DNA of 64,000 nt from assembly GCF_000698595.1 (NCBI RefSeq), contig NZ_JFHC01000025.1:1-64000 (forward strand), in the 5' to 3' direction. Position 1 is the first letter of the stretch; the number at the start of each line of letters is the position of its first letter. The notes beneath the pieces were generated by a model. That model was not told where the DNA came from and made no database searches. It saw nothing but the letters and a program-made list of their open reading frames with translations. This stretch comes from Caballeronia glathei. Lineage in GTDB: Bacteria; Pseudomonadota; Gammaproteobacteria; Burkholderiales; Burkholderiaceae. The translations under genes were made by a program, and so were the position numbers. Below are positions 28,320 to 37,253 of the stretch, piece after piece.

Positions 28320-28799
28320 ATGAGCCGCGGCGCATCTCTTCAATGGATGCGGCCCATGTTTGGAAGCGTATTGATCGTCTGTCACGCGAACGTCTGCCGC
28401 AGCCCAGCCGCGGAGATGCTGTTTCGCGCGCATCTGCACGAGCGTGGGGCGACCCCGATCGAATTTCAGTCGGCGGGCCTCTATGCGATGGAGGGAGACG
28501 ATATCGATCCGACGATGTACCGGCTGCTCGCGGAGCAGGGTGTCGATCCGTCGGGACACCGGGCGCGGCGGCTCGACCGCCGCATGGCACGCGCGGCGGA
28601 CCTGATCCTCGTGCCGGAAAGGAAGCAAATCACCGCGATCGCGCGGCTCGAACCCACGACGCGCGGCAAGGTGCATCTGCTCGGCAAGTGGGAGGACTCG
28701 GAAGTGGCCGACCCGTATGGGGGCCACGAAACTGCCTATCGCGAGAGCTTTGGGCTCATCGAACGTCTGGTCCTTGGATGGCTCAACAAAATATGCTGA
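28320..28799 (+). CDS. bceD: low-molecular-weight protein tyrosine phosphatase
   Basis: The product of about 159 residues has the LMW-PTP P-loop CHANVCRSP (Cys about 21, Arg about 27) and the general-acid loop EVADPYGG (Asp about 129). It dephosphorylates the Wzc-type tyrosine kinase, here BceF, to allow cycles of polymer export. ATG 28320 has AAGGA at a short spacing; ATGs at 28347 and 28356 are alternatives that fit the usual family N-terminus better. Its stop lies inside the bceE start (ATGCTGA), implying coupled translation. Confidence 0.93.
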   Translation: MSRGASLQWMRPMFGSVLIVCHANVCRSPAAEMLFRAHLHERGATPIEFQSAGLYAMEGDDIDPTMYRLLAEQGVDPSGHRARRLDRRMARAADLILVPERKQITAIARLEPTTRGKVHLLGKWEDSEVADPYGGHETAYRESFGLIERLVLGWLNKIC

Positions 28800-29959
28800 A
28801 TCGGTCTCTCGCAGTCTTACTCTCGCTGACGACTTTTCTGTCGGCATGCAGCACCGCGCCGGGCAATCACCTCGACACGTCGCGGCTGCAGGACAACGAC
28901 CCGACGCCCACTGAAACGTATCCGGTGCGCCTGATCTCGACGCAGGTGATCGCGCAGCAGGTCGCGGCGATGACGCCGGCCGCGCCGCTGCCGCCGTCGC
29001 GCTTTCCCGATCCGCTCCAGTACGTGTACCGCGTCGAGCCGCAGGACATCCTCGGCGTGACGATCTGGGACCACCCCGAACTCACGACGCCGCAGTCGAG
29101 CGGCATCTCGACTGGCGGCAACACCACGCAGTCGATCGGCGCCGCGCTCGCGCAGCCCTATGCGCAGGCGCTGCCGGGCCAGGCCGATCCGTTCGGCCAG
29201 ACCGTCGGACCCGAAGGCAACATCTTCTTCCCGTTCGTCGGCAAGCTCCACGTTGCGGGCAAGACCACCGGCCAGATCCGCGACGAACTCACCGCCGGTC
29301 TCGCGCCCTATATCAAGAAGCCGCAGGTCGACGTGCGCGTGCTTGCGTACCGCAGCCAGAAAATCTCGGTCACCGGCGAAGTGAAGACGCCGGGGCCGCT
29401 CGCCGTGAGCGACGTGCCGCTTACGCTCGTCGACGCGATCACGCGCTCGGGCGGCACCACCGCCGAGGCGGATCTGCAGCGCGTGCGGCTCACCCGCAAC
29501 GGCAAGCTGTACGTGCTCGACGCCTACGGCGTGCTCGACCGCGGCGACGTCGCGCAAAACGTGATGCTCCAGTCCGGCGACATCCTGAACGTTCCTGACC
29601 GCACGGACAGCCGCATCTTCGTGCTCGGCGAAGTGAAGACGCCGGTGCCGGTGCCGATGCTGAAAGGCAAGCTCACCATCGCGGATGCGCTCACTGCAGC
29701 GGGCGGCATTCTCGATACCGATGCGAATGCTCGCCAGATCTACGTGGTGCGCGGCATGAGCACGAATCCGTCGACGCCTGACATCTATCGCCTCGACATG
29801 ACGCAGCCCGATTCACTGCTGCTCTCGACGCAGTTCCAGCTTCGTCCGCTCGATGTGGTCTATGTCGGCACGTCAGGCGCGGTCCAGGTCAACCGCCTGA
29901 TCCAGCAAGTGCTGCCAAGCCTGCAATCGCTCTTCTTCCTGAAGGAACTGACGCGATGA
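28793..29959 (+). CDS. bceE: Wza-type outer-membrane polysaccharide export lipoprotein
   Basis: A 388-residue Wza homologue forming the outer-membrane export channel. A lipoprotein signal peptide ends with the lipobox LSAC (Cys about residue 19). The PES domain begins around YVYRVEPQDILGVTIWDHPE (about 77-96) and includes GNIFFPFVGKLHVAGKTTGQ (about 143-162). Two SLBB-like repeats follow (KISVTGEVKTPGPLAVSDVP and RIFVLGEVKTPVPVPMLKGK, about 190-305). The C-terminus lacks a long tail beyond LFFLKELTR. The ATG at 28793 overlaps bceD. A GC-rich hairpin separates it from bceF. Confidence 0.95.
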   Translation: MLNRSLAVLLSLTTFLSACSTAPGNHLDTSRLQDNDPTPTETYPVRLISTQVIAQQVAAMTPAAPLPPSRFPDPLQYVYRVEPQDILGVTIWDHPELTTPQSSGISTGGNTTQSIGAALAQPYAQALPGQADPFGQTVGPEGNIFFPFVGKLHVAGKTTGQIRDELTAGLAPYIKKPQVDVRVLAYRSQKISVTGEVKTPGPLAVSDVPLTLVDAITRSGGTTAEADLQRVRLTRNGKLYVLDAYGVLDRGDVAQNVMLQSGDILNVPDRTDSRIFVLGEVKTPVPVPMLKGKLTIADALTAAGGILDTDANARQIYVVRGMSTNPSTPDIYRLDMTQPDSLLLSTQFQLRPLDVVYVGTSGAVQVNRLIQQVLPSLQSLFFLKELTR

Positions 29960-29974
29960 AACTCGCGGCCCGGC

Positions 29975-30005
29975 GCGCACGAGCGCCCGGGCCGCGCCGC
30001 GATAA
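29975..30005 (+). terminator. intercistronic hairpin between bceE and bceF
   Basis: GCGGCCCG (29975-29982) pairs perfectly with CGGGCCGC (29998-30005), and the loop can extend the stem with GCGC/GCGC pairing. There is no T-run, so it is more likely a partial attenuator or RNA-stability element than a full terminator. It lies in the only sizeable gap (70 bases) of the operon between the channel and kinase genes. Confidence 0.5.
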
Positions 30006-30029
30006 CGCAACGTCTAACGGGGTTGAATC

Positions 30030-32255
30030 TTGAGCACGCCAGCACATTCCTATCTGCCGAAGTCCGAGGAAGAGGACGTCGTCCTCGGTCACCTGATCCA
30101 GGTGATCCTCGACGACATCTGGTGGCTTATCGGCATCGCGCTCATGGTGATTCTCGCCGCGTCCGCGTATTGCTACCTCGCCAAGCCGATCTATTCCGCC
30201 GACGCGCACGTGCGCGTCGAGCCGTCCGACAACACGTCGCAGGCGCTCACGCAAACGCAGACGGGCGCCACGATCGGCTCGGGCTCCAGCACGCTGCCGA
30301 CCGACGCGGAGATCGAGATCATCAAGAGCCGCGGCGTGGTCGCACCGGTCGTCGCGCAGTGCAAGCTGAACTTCAGTGTCGCGCCGGTCACGCTGCCCGT
30401 GATCGGCAGCCTCGCCGCGCGGCTCGCCACGCCGGGCACGCCGTCCAGGCCGTGGCTCGGGTTGTCCTCTTATGCGTGGGGCGGCGAGACCATCGACGTG
30501 GATTCCGTCGACGTTCCCCAGCCGCTCGAAGGCAAGGACATGACGCTCAAGGCGCTCGGCGACGGGCGCTACCTGCTGAGCGGCCCGGACGGTCGCGCGC
30601 TGCTCGAAGGCCGGGCGGGCGAGACGGCGAAGGGCAACGGCGTGACGATCACCGTCAACAAGCTCGTGGCGCGCCCGGGCACGCGCTTCACCGTCATGCG
30701 CGCGAACGATCTCGACGCGATCTCCGCGTTTCAGGCGGGGATCACGGTGCAGGAGCAGGGCAAGCAGACCGGCGTGATCCAGATCTCGCTCGAGAACCAG
30801 AATCCCGAGCGCGCCGCCGAGATCGCCAACGCGCTCGCGCAGTCGTATCTGCGCCAGCACATCGAGAACAAGCAGGAAGAGGCGAGCAAGATGCTCGCGT
30901 TCCTGAAGAGCGAAGAGCCGCGCCTGAAGAACGACCTCACGCGTGCGGAGGCGGCGCTCACGGAGTATCAGCATCAGGCGGGCGTGATCAACGCAAGCGA
31001 CGAAGCGAAGGTCTACCTCGAAGGCAGCATCAACTACGAGCAGCAGATCTCGACGCTGCGCCTGCAGATCGCGCAGCTTCAGCAGCGCTTCGAAGTGAAC
31101 CACCCGGCGCTCATCACGGCGCAGCAGCAGCTCGCGCAGCTCGAAGGGGAGCGCCAGCGCTACAGCGCGCGCTTTCGCGATCTGCCCGCGTCCGAGGTGA
31201 AGGCGGTCGCGCTGCAGCGTGACGCGAAGGTGGCCGAGGACATCTACGTGCTGCTGCTCAACCGCGTGCAGGAACTTTCCGTGCAGCGGGCGGGCACGGG
31301 CGGCAACGTGCATATCGTCGATGCGGCGTTGCGCGCAGGCGAGCCGGTCAAGCCGAAGAAGATCCTCATCATGTCGGCGGCGGTGATCCTCGGTGTGATC
31401 GTCGGTGCGGGCTTCGTGTTCGTGCGCCGCGCGATCTTCAAGGGCATCGACGATCCGGAGCGCGTCGAGCGCATCGCGGGCCTGCCGCTCTATGGCCTCG
31501 TTCCGATGTCGGTGGAGCAGGTGAAGTTCGATGTCGAAACGAAGCGCACGCACGAGCGCGACCGCGAACGCCAGGTGCCGATCCTCGCGACGCTGCGCCC
31601 GAACGACGTGTGCGTGGAAATCATGCGAAGCCTGCGCACGTCGATGCAGTTCACGCTGATGGAAGCGCGCAACCGCGTGGTGATGCTCACCGGGCCCGCA
31701 TCGGGTGTGGGCAAGAGCTTCCTCGCGATGAACCTGTGCGTGCTGCTCGCGGCCTCGGGCAAGAAAGTGCTGCTGATCGACGGCGACATGCGCCGCGGCA
31801 AGCTCGAGCGTTCGTTCGGCATCGACCGCGCCAACGGCATCGCAGAACTGCTCGCCGGCACCATCGGACTCGAGCAGGCGATCCGCACGACGCGCGTGCC
31901 GGGCCTGAGTTTCATGCCCGCGGGCAAGCGCCCGGAGAACCCGTCCGAGCTGCTGATGTCGCCGCGTCTTCAGCAATACCTCGAAGGGCTCGGGCGCGTG
32001 TATGACGTCGTGTTCGTCGATACACCGCCGGTGCTCGCCGTCACCGATGCATCGATCATCGGCAAGCTCTCCGGCACGAACTTCCTCGTGCTGCGTTCGG
32101 GCGCGCACAACGAGACCGAGATCGCCGATTCGGTCCGCACGCTGCGCACGGCCGGCATCACGGTGCAGGGCGCGATCATGAACGGCATGCCGCAGCGCGC
32201 GCGCGGCTACAGCCGCGTGAACTATGCGGCCGTCGAAGAATATCTGAACGCCTGA
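30030..32255 (+). CDS. bceF: Wzc-type polysaccharide co-polymerase and tyrosine autokinase
   Basis: This 741-residue BY-kinase controls polymer length and export. The Wzz domain is bounded by membrane helices near residues 30-52 (LIGIALMVILAASAYCYLA) and 445-470, with long periplasmic coiled-coil helices between (about 260-400). The cytosolic kinase has Walker A GPASGVGKSF (about 555), Walker A' LLIDGDMRRGK (about 582) and Walker B VVFVDTPPVL (about 660). A C-terminal tyrosine cluster (GYSRVNYAAVEEYLNA) supplies phosphorylation sites. The start is TTG at 30030 with GGGG upstream; no ATG fits. Partner phosphatase BceD is two genes upstream. Confidence 0.96.
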   Translation: MSTPAHSYLPKSEEEDVVLGHLIQVILDDIWWLIGIALMVILAASAYCYLAKPIYSADAHVRVEPSDNTSQALTQTQTGATIGSGSSTLPTDAEIEIIKSRGVVAPVVAQCKLNFSVAPVTLPVIGSLAARLATPGTPSRPWLGLSSYAWGGETIDVDSVDVPQPLEGKDMTLKALGDGRYLLSGPDGRALLEGRAGETAKGNGVTITVNKLVARPGTRFTVMRANDLDAISAFQAGITVQEQGKQTGVIQISLENQNPERAAEIANALAQSYLRQHIENKQEEASKMLAFLKSEEPRLKNDLTRAEAALTEYQHQAGVINASDEAKVYLEGSINYEQQISTLRLQIAQLQQRFEVNHPALITAQQQLAQLEGERQRYSARFRDLPASEVKAVALQRDAKVAEDIYVLLLNRVQELSVQRAGTGGNVHIVDAALRAGEPVKPKKILIMSAAVILGVIVGAGFVFVRRAIFKGIDDPERVERIAGLPLYGLVPMSVEQVKFDVETKRTHERDRERQVPILATLRPNDVCVEIMRSLRTSMQFTLMEARNRVVMLTGPASGVGKSFLAMNLCVLLAASGKKVLLIDGDMRRGKLERSFGIDRANGIAELLAGTIGLEQAIRTTRVPGLSFMPAGKRPENPSELLMSPRLQQYLEGLGRVYDVVFVDTPPVLAVTDASIIGKLSGTNFLVLRSGAHNETEIADSVRTLRTAGITVQGAIMNGMPQRARGYSRVNYAAVEEYLNA

Positions 32256-32273
32256 GTGCAAGTGGAGCGAGTG

Positions 32274-33251
32274 ATGAAAATCTCCGTGCTGGTTCCGACC
32301 TACCGCCGTCCCGCCGACCTGAAGCGGTGTCTCGCCGCGTTGCGCGCACAGACGCTGCCGCCCGACGAGGTGCTCGTGGTCGCCCGTCCCGAGGACGAAG
32401 CCACGCAGCGCCGGCTTGCCGTCGAGGCGAACGGCCACAACCGTTTCGCGCTGCGTGTGGTGGAGACGGGCGCGGGCGGCCAGGTGGCCGCACTGAACCG
32501 CGGACTCGAAGCGGCGAGCGGCGACATTGTCGCGATCACCGACGACGACGCCGCGCCGCGCGTGGACTGGGTCGCGCGCATCGCCGCGGCGTTCGAGGGC
32601 GACGCGAAGCTCGGCGCGCTCGGCGGCCGCGACTGGGTGCATGAGAAGGGGCGCGTGCTCGACGCATCGCGCGAGGTCGTCGGGCGCATCGCGCGTTCGG
32701 GAAAGATCATCGGCAACCATCATCTGGGGGTCGGGCCCGCGCGCGAAGTCGAGATGCTCAAGGGCGCGAACATGACGTACCGGCGCGCGGCCGTCGGCGC
32801 GCTGCGCTTCGACACGCGCCTGCGCGGCGCGGGCGCGCAGGTTCACAACGACATGGCGTTCAGCATGAGCGTGAAGCGCGCGGGATGGCGGGTCGTGTAC
32901 GACCCGCTCGTCGCGGTCGATCATTTTCCGGCGGAACGATTCGACGACAACGGCCGCGACGCGCAGACGCTCGGCGCGCTGACCGACGCGGCCTACAACT
33001 TTCACCTCATCCTGCGCGAGCATCTCGCGCCGCTCGATCGCGCGCTTGCGTGGTGGTGGTACGGGCTCGTCGGCACGCGCGTCTACCCCGGGCTGCTGCA
33101 CACGGCGCTCGCGGTGCTCGGGCGCGGCAGGCACTCCGCATGGGCGCGCTGGCGCGCGGTGCGCAAGGGCGCCCATGCCGCGCGGCGCGACGCGCTGCGG
33201 CTGCCCGACGAGCCGTTTGGCGAAGAGACCAGCGGCGCCAGGCCCGCATGA
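32274..33251 (+). CDS. bceG: GT2-family glycosyltransferase
   Basis: A 325-residue inverting GT-A enzyme starting MKISVLVPTYRRPADLKRCL. GAGGQVAALNRGLEAASG (about 67-84) and the metal-binding AITDDDAAPR (about 86-95) are family 2 hallmarks. LKGANMTYRRAAVGALRFD (about 162-180) and NDMAFSMSVKRAGWRV (about 192-207) form the acceptor-site region. It adds one sugar to the lipid-linked repeat on the cytosolic face; which sugar cannot be told from sequence. ATG 32274 follows GTGGAG; an upstream in-frame GTG at 32256 is less likely. It lies 18 bases after bceF. Confidence 0.9.
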   Translation: MKISVLVPTYRRPADLKRCLAALRAQTLPPDEVLVVARPEDEATQRRLAVEANGHNRFALRVVETGAGGQVAALNRGLEAASGDIVAITDDDAAPRVDWVARIAAAFEGDAKLGALGGRDWVHEKGRVLDASREVVGRIARSGKIIGNHHLGVGPAREVEMLKGANMTYRRAAVGALRFDTRLRGAGAQVHNDMAFSMSVKRAGWRVVYDPLVAVDHFPAERFDDNGRDAQTLGALTDAAYNFHLILREHLAPLDRALAWWWYGLVGTRVYPGLLHTALAVLGRGRHSAWARWRAVRKGAHAARRDALRLPDEPFGEETSGARPA

Positions 33252-33312
33252 GCCGCGCATCCTGCGCCACGCGTGCCACGCGACGAACCCCGGCAACGAG
33301 GAAACGCTCACG

Positions 33313-34515
33313 ATGAAAGCGATCAACGTGCATGTCCATCTTTTCTACGGCGCCGATCCGCGGTACTACCGCCCCGGCGAGAACATCGGGTGCCTCTACG
33401 GCTATCACCATGCGGAGTCGCCCGAGTTCGCCCTGACCTATTCACGCGACGCACGCGACGGCAAGGTGATGCGCACGCTGCGGCGCGGCCTGAAGACGGT
33501 GCTCGGCTTCGACTTCATCCATACGTGGCGCAACCGCGAGGAGATCCTGCGCTCGGATGTCGTCTGGACGCATACCGAGCACGAGCACCTGTCCGTCGCG
33601 CTGCTGCTGCTGCTGAAGGGGCGCAGGCAGGGCGGGCCGGTGCTTCTCGCGCAAAGCGTGTGGCTCATCGACAAATGGCCCGAATTCGGCGCGCTGCGGC
33701 GCTGGGCGTATCGCAAGCTGCTCGCCCGCGCCGACATGCTGACCACGCTCGCGAGCGAGAACGCGCAGCTCATGCGCCAGTACTTCAGGCGCGAGGTGAC
33801 GCAGGTCTACTATGGCCTGAACATGAAGGACTTCCCGCTGCAGGAGCCGCGCGCGTGGAGGCCGGGTGCGCCGGTGCGCATCGCCGCGATCGGCAACGAC
33901 CGCGATCGCGACTGGAACTCGCTCGTCGAGGCGTTCCGTCTCGATTCGCGCTACGAGGTGCGCATCGCCACGCGCCGCCGCGTGCCGCGCGCGCTGCATG
34001 CGGAGAACGTGCGGATCGCGCCCGCCACCGGGCTCAAAGCGGCCCGCGAACTCTACGACTGGGCCGACGTGATCGTCGTGCCGCTGCGCGCGAATTCGCA
34101 CGCGTCGGGCATCACGGTCGTGCTCGAAGCGGTCGCGCTCGGCAAGCCGCTCATCGTGACCGATGTCGGCGCGCTCAGGGACTACTTCGGTCCCGAGCAT
34201 GTGTCGTACGTGCCGCCGCATGACGTGGCCGCGCTGAGAAGCGCGCTCGAAACCCTCGTGGCCGATCCCGCGCTTGCACTGTCACACGCGCAGGCCGCGA
34301 GCCGCCATTTCGTCGAACGCGATTTCACCACGCACGAGTTCGCGATGCAGCACGCCCGCATCACGCGCGACTTCCTTCGCCGGCGCACGGTGCAGGGTGC
34401 GCCTCATGCCGCGGACCACGCGGCCTCGCATGCGGGCGCTCACGCGGCCGGGCAGGCCCGGGCCTCGGAGGGCGCGGCCACGTCGCTCAACCGCGTCGCC
34501 CGATCGAAGCCATGA
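33313..34515 (+). CDS. bceH: GT4-family (GT-B) glycosyltransferase
   Basis: The 400-residue product has a GT-B fold. The C-terminal nucleotide-sugar domain contains VRIAAIGNDRDRDWNSLVEA (about 191-210), ADVIVVPLRANSHASGITVV (about 252-271) and LEAVALGKPLIVTDVG (about 272-287), the E-x7-E-like retaining-transferase region. The last 40 residues are an Ala/His-rich low-complexity tail. It acts in repeat-unit assembly; donor unknown. ATG 33313 is the first start in a natural family context (MKAINVHVHLFYG). Its stop overlaps the bceI start as ATGA. Confidence 0.85.
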   Translation: MKAINVHVHLFYGADPRYYRPGENIGCLYGYHHAESPEFALTYSRDARDGKVMRTLRRGLKTVLGFDFIHTWRNREEILRSDVVWTHTEHEHLSVALLLLLKGRRQGGPVLLAQSVWLIDKWPEFGALRRWAYRKLLARADMLTTLASENAQLMRQYFRREVTQVYYGLNMKDFPLQEPRAWRPGAPVRIAAIGNDRDRDWNSLVEAFRLDSRYEVRIATRRRVPRALHAENVRIAPATGLKAARELYDWADVIVVPLRANSHASGITVVLEAVALGKPLIVTDVGALRDYFGPEHVSYVPPHDVAALRSALETLVADPALALSHAQAASRHFVERDFTTHEFAMQHARITRDFLRRRTVQGAPHAADHAASHAGAHAAGQARASEGAATSLNRVARSKP

Positions 34516-36020
34516 GCACGCCGACGCTGCCGCCGCTCGCGCGCGCGCCGCGCGAGGCCACGCAACGCTCCCGCAGGGGCTTGCGCGGTCTGCTGAGCGA
34601 GGACCCGAAGCACTGGGCCCCGCAGGCGGCGCTGTGGGTCATCACGACGCTGCTCGTGCTCGCGCATCAGGGCACGGTGCTCACGCTCGCGTTTCCGCTG
34701 CTCGCAACGGTGGTCGGCGTGTGGCTCTACTTCAAGAGCCCGGCGCGCTATGTCGGCTTCATGTGGTGGCTGTGGTTCCTGAGCCCCGAGGTGCGGCGCT
34801 TCGCCGACTTCGCGAAGGGCGCGTTCACGCCGACAAGCCTGATCCAGGTCGCACCGCTCGTCGTCACGATGATCAGCGCGCTCACGATCGTGCGGCATTA
34901 CCGCGTGCTCGCCGAGCGACGCGGCCTGCCGGTGCTGCTCATCCTGATGGGCCTCGCCTATGCGTATCTGATCGGCGTGGCGTCCAACGGCCCGATGGCC
35001 GCGACCTATGACCTCGCGAACTGGCTCTATCCGGTGCTGATCGGCTTTCACATCATGGTCAATGCGCGCGACTACCCCACGTATCGCAAGGTGGTGCTCG
35101 ACACGTTCATCTGGGGCATGCTGGTGATGGGCGGCTACGGCGTGGTGCAGTTCTTCATCATGCCCCCGTGGGACGTGATGTGGATGCTCGGCTCGCAGAT
35201 GAACTCGCAGGGCGACCCGGTGCCGCTCGGCGTGCGCGTGTTCAGCACGATGAATTCGTCGGGACCGTTCGCGATCGCGATGATGGCCGCGCTCACGTTC
35301 GTCATGGCGGGCACGCAGCGCGTGCGCTGGATCGCGGGCGGCCTCGGCTTCATCTCGTTCGGCCTGAGCCTCGTGCGCTCGACGTGGGGCGGCTGGGCGA
35401 TCGCGATGGTGCTGCAGCTCCTCAAGGCGAGCAACAAGGTGCGCCTGCGGATCATTCTCGGTGCGGCCGCGCTGGTGGTGCTCACGGTGCCGCTGCTCAC
35501 GTTCGGTCCGATCGCGGACCGGCTGGGCGCGCGGCTCCAGTCGATGACCAACCTGAGCGAAGACAACAGCTACGCGGCGCGCAACGAGTTCTACGCGACC
35601 TTCGCGGCCACGGCGTTTTCCGACGTCACGGGCGAAGGCTTCGGCGCGACCGGCACGTCGACGAAGCTCTCGAACTCGAACGGCGATCTCGGCAAGTACG
35701 GCAACTTCGACAGCGGCGTCATGAACGTGCCGTTCGTGCTGGGCTGGCCGGGCTCGCTGATGTATCTCTCGGGCGTCGGGATCCTGCTCGCACGCGCGCT
35801 GCGGGCGTCGTTCTCGCTGCGCGACGACAAGTACGCGCAGGCGTGCCTCAGTCTCGCGTTCGCCACCGTCGGCATGATCGTGTTCGCCAATTCGTTCGTC
35901 GGCACGGGGGGGCTGCTTCTCTTCATGGGCCTCTGCTCGATCCTCGCCGCGCGCCATCACATGAAGCTCGAACGGCACCGTTTCAACCGCTTATTTACCC
36001 TTCAAGAGACCAGCCGATGA
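34512..36020 (+). CDS. bceI: Wzy-type polysaccharide polymerase
   Basis: A 502-residue polytopic inner-membrane protein with about ten hydrophobic segments and an O-antigen ligase/polymerase-like organisation. A large periplasmic loop (about residues 335-420, containing RLGARLQSMTNLSEDNSYAA and EGFGATGTSTKLSNSNGDLG) is flanked by helices. Sequence conservation in Wzy proteins is low, so the call rests on topology, size and position in the cluster. It would join flipped repeats at the periplasmic face under BceF control. ATG 34512 overlaps the bceH stop, and its own stop overlaps bceJ. Confidence 0.85.
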   Translation: MSTPTLPPLARAPREATQRSRRGLRGLLSEDPKHWAPQAALWVITTLLVLAHQGTVLTLAFPLLATVVGVWLYFKSPARYVGFMWWLWFLSPEVRRFADFAKGAFTPTSLIQVAPLVVTMISALTIVRHYRVLAERRGLPVLLILMGLAYAYLIGVASNGPMAATYDLANWLYPVLIGFHIMVNARDYPTYRKVVLDTFIWGMLVMGGYGVVQFFIMPPWDVMWMLGSQMNSQGDPVPLGVRVFSTMNSSGPFAIAMMAALTFVMAGTQRVRWIAGGLGFISFGLSLVRSTWGGWAIAMVLQLLKASNKVRLRIILGAAALVVLTVPLLTFGPIADRLGARLQSMTNLSEDNSYAARNEFYATFAATAFSDVTGEGFGATGTSTKLSNSNGDLGKYGNFDSGVMNVPFVLGWPGSLMYLSGVGILLARALRASFSLRDDKYAQACLSLAFATVGMIVFANSFVGTGGLLLFMGLCSILAARHHMKLERHRFNRLFTLQETSR

Positions 36021-37231
36021 ACATCGCCATCGTCACTCATGTCGTGCGCCACAACGACGGCCAGGGCCGCGTCAACTATGAGATCGCGCGCGCCGCACTC
36101 GCCGAAGGCATGCACGTCACGCTGCTCGCGTCGCACGTCGCGCCCGAGCTGCTCGACGATCCGCGCCTTCTCTGGGTGCCGGTCCGGGTCGGCCGCTTCT
36201 GGCCGACCAAGCTCGTCAAGCAGCAGGTCTTCGCGTTGAAGTGCGCGCTGTGGCTGCGCATGCACCGCAAGGAATACGACGTGCTGCACGTGAACGGCTT
36301 CATTGCGTGGACACGCGCCGACGTGAACACCGCCCACTTCGTGCACGGCGGATGGCTGCGCAGCCCGTACTACCCGTTCCGGCTGATGGGCGGCATATGG
36401 CCCGCCTACCAGGTGATCTACAGCCGCCTGAACTCATGGCTCGAGCGCTGGGCATACCGCCGTTCGCGCATCGTGGCGGCGGTGTCCGAGAAGGTCGCGC
36501 AGGAGATCCGCGTGAGCGGAATACCGGGCGAGCGGATCGAGGTGGTCTACAACGGCGTCGATACCAGCGCGTTCAAGGAGGGCCGGCGTGATCGCGAGGC
36601 GTTCGGCCTGCCGGCCGACGCGTGCCTGCTGCTCTTCGTCGGCGACCTGCGCACGCCGCGCAAGAACCTCGACACCGTCCTGCAGGCGCTCTTGCATCTT
36701 CCCGCCAACGTGCAGCTCGCGGTCGCGGGCTTTCTGCCGGGGAGCCCGTATCCGGACGAGGCGCGCGTGCTCGGCATCGCGGACCGCGTGCATTTTCTCG
36801 GGCTCGTGAAGGACATGCCGACCCTCATGCATTCCGTCGACGCATTCGTCTTTCCGTCGCGCTACGAAGCGATGAGCCTGTCCCTGCTCGAAGCGCTCGC
36901 GGCCGGCCTGCCGGTGGTGACGGCGCGCACCGCGGGCGGAGCCGAGATCATCGGCGAGGATTGCGGCATCGTGCTCGACGATCCGGACGACGCGCCGGCG
37001 CTCGCCGGCGCGATCAAGAAGCTCGCCGATGCGCCCGCGCTGCGCCGCGAGATGGGCGAAGCCGCACGCAGTCTCGCGGGGCAGTTCGGCTGGGCCCGCA
37101 TGGCACGGCGCTATCTCGACCTGTATCGCGGCTTCGCGGCGACACCGCTCGACAGGCACGACGCAAGGAACAAGGCGACCACGATGCTCAACGCGACCGC
37201 GAGCGAGTCGCGCACCTCCGGCGCCCTTTGA
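36017..37231 (+). CDS. bceJ: GT4-family glycosyltransferase
   Basis: This 404-residue GT-B retaining transferase begins MNIAIVTHVVRHNDGQGRVN with the glycine-containing acceptor loop. The donor domain has IEVVYNGVDTSAF (about 175-187), LLFVGDLRTPRKNLDTVLQA (about 205-224) and SRYEAMSLSLLEALAAGLPV (about 281-300), the classical E-x7-E motif. It adds a sugar to the growing lipid-linked repeat. The ATG overlaps the bceI stop (ATGA), so the pair is translationally coupled. The C-terminal 30 residues are poorly conserved-looking. Confidence 0.92.
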   Translation: MNIAIVTHVVRHNDGQGRVNYEIARAALAEGMHVTLLASHVAPELLDDPRLLWVPVRVGRFWPTKLVKQQVFALKCALWLRMHRKEYDVLHVNGFIAWTRADVNTAHFVHGGWLRSPYYPFRLMGGIWPAYQVIYSRLNSWLERWAYRRSRIVAAVSEKVAQEIRVSGIPGERIEVVYNGVDTSAFKEGRRDREAFGLPADACLLLFVGDLRTPRKNLDTVLQALLHLPANVQLAVAGFLPGSPYPDEARVLGIADRVHFLGLVKDMPTLMHSVDAFVFPSRYEAMSLSLLEALAAGLPVVTARTAGGAEIIGEDCGIVLDDPDDAPALAGAIKKLADAPALRREMGEAARSLAGQFGWARMARRYLDLYRGFAATPLDRHDARNKATTMLNATASESRTSGAL

Positions 37232-37253
37232 AATCATCGATCAGGACACACAC

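Noticed and set aside
29889..33326. Very long open frame (1145 codons) on the minus strand opposite bceF and bceG
   Set aside because: It is an Arg/His/Ala-rich shadow of GC-rich codons on the other strand; bceF and bceG have clear domains and motifs there.
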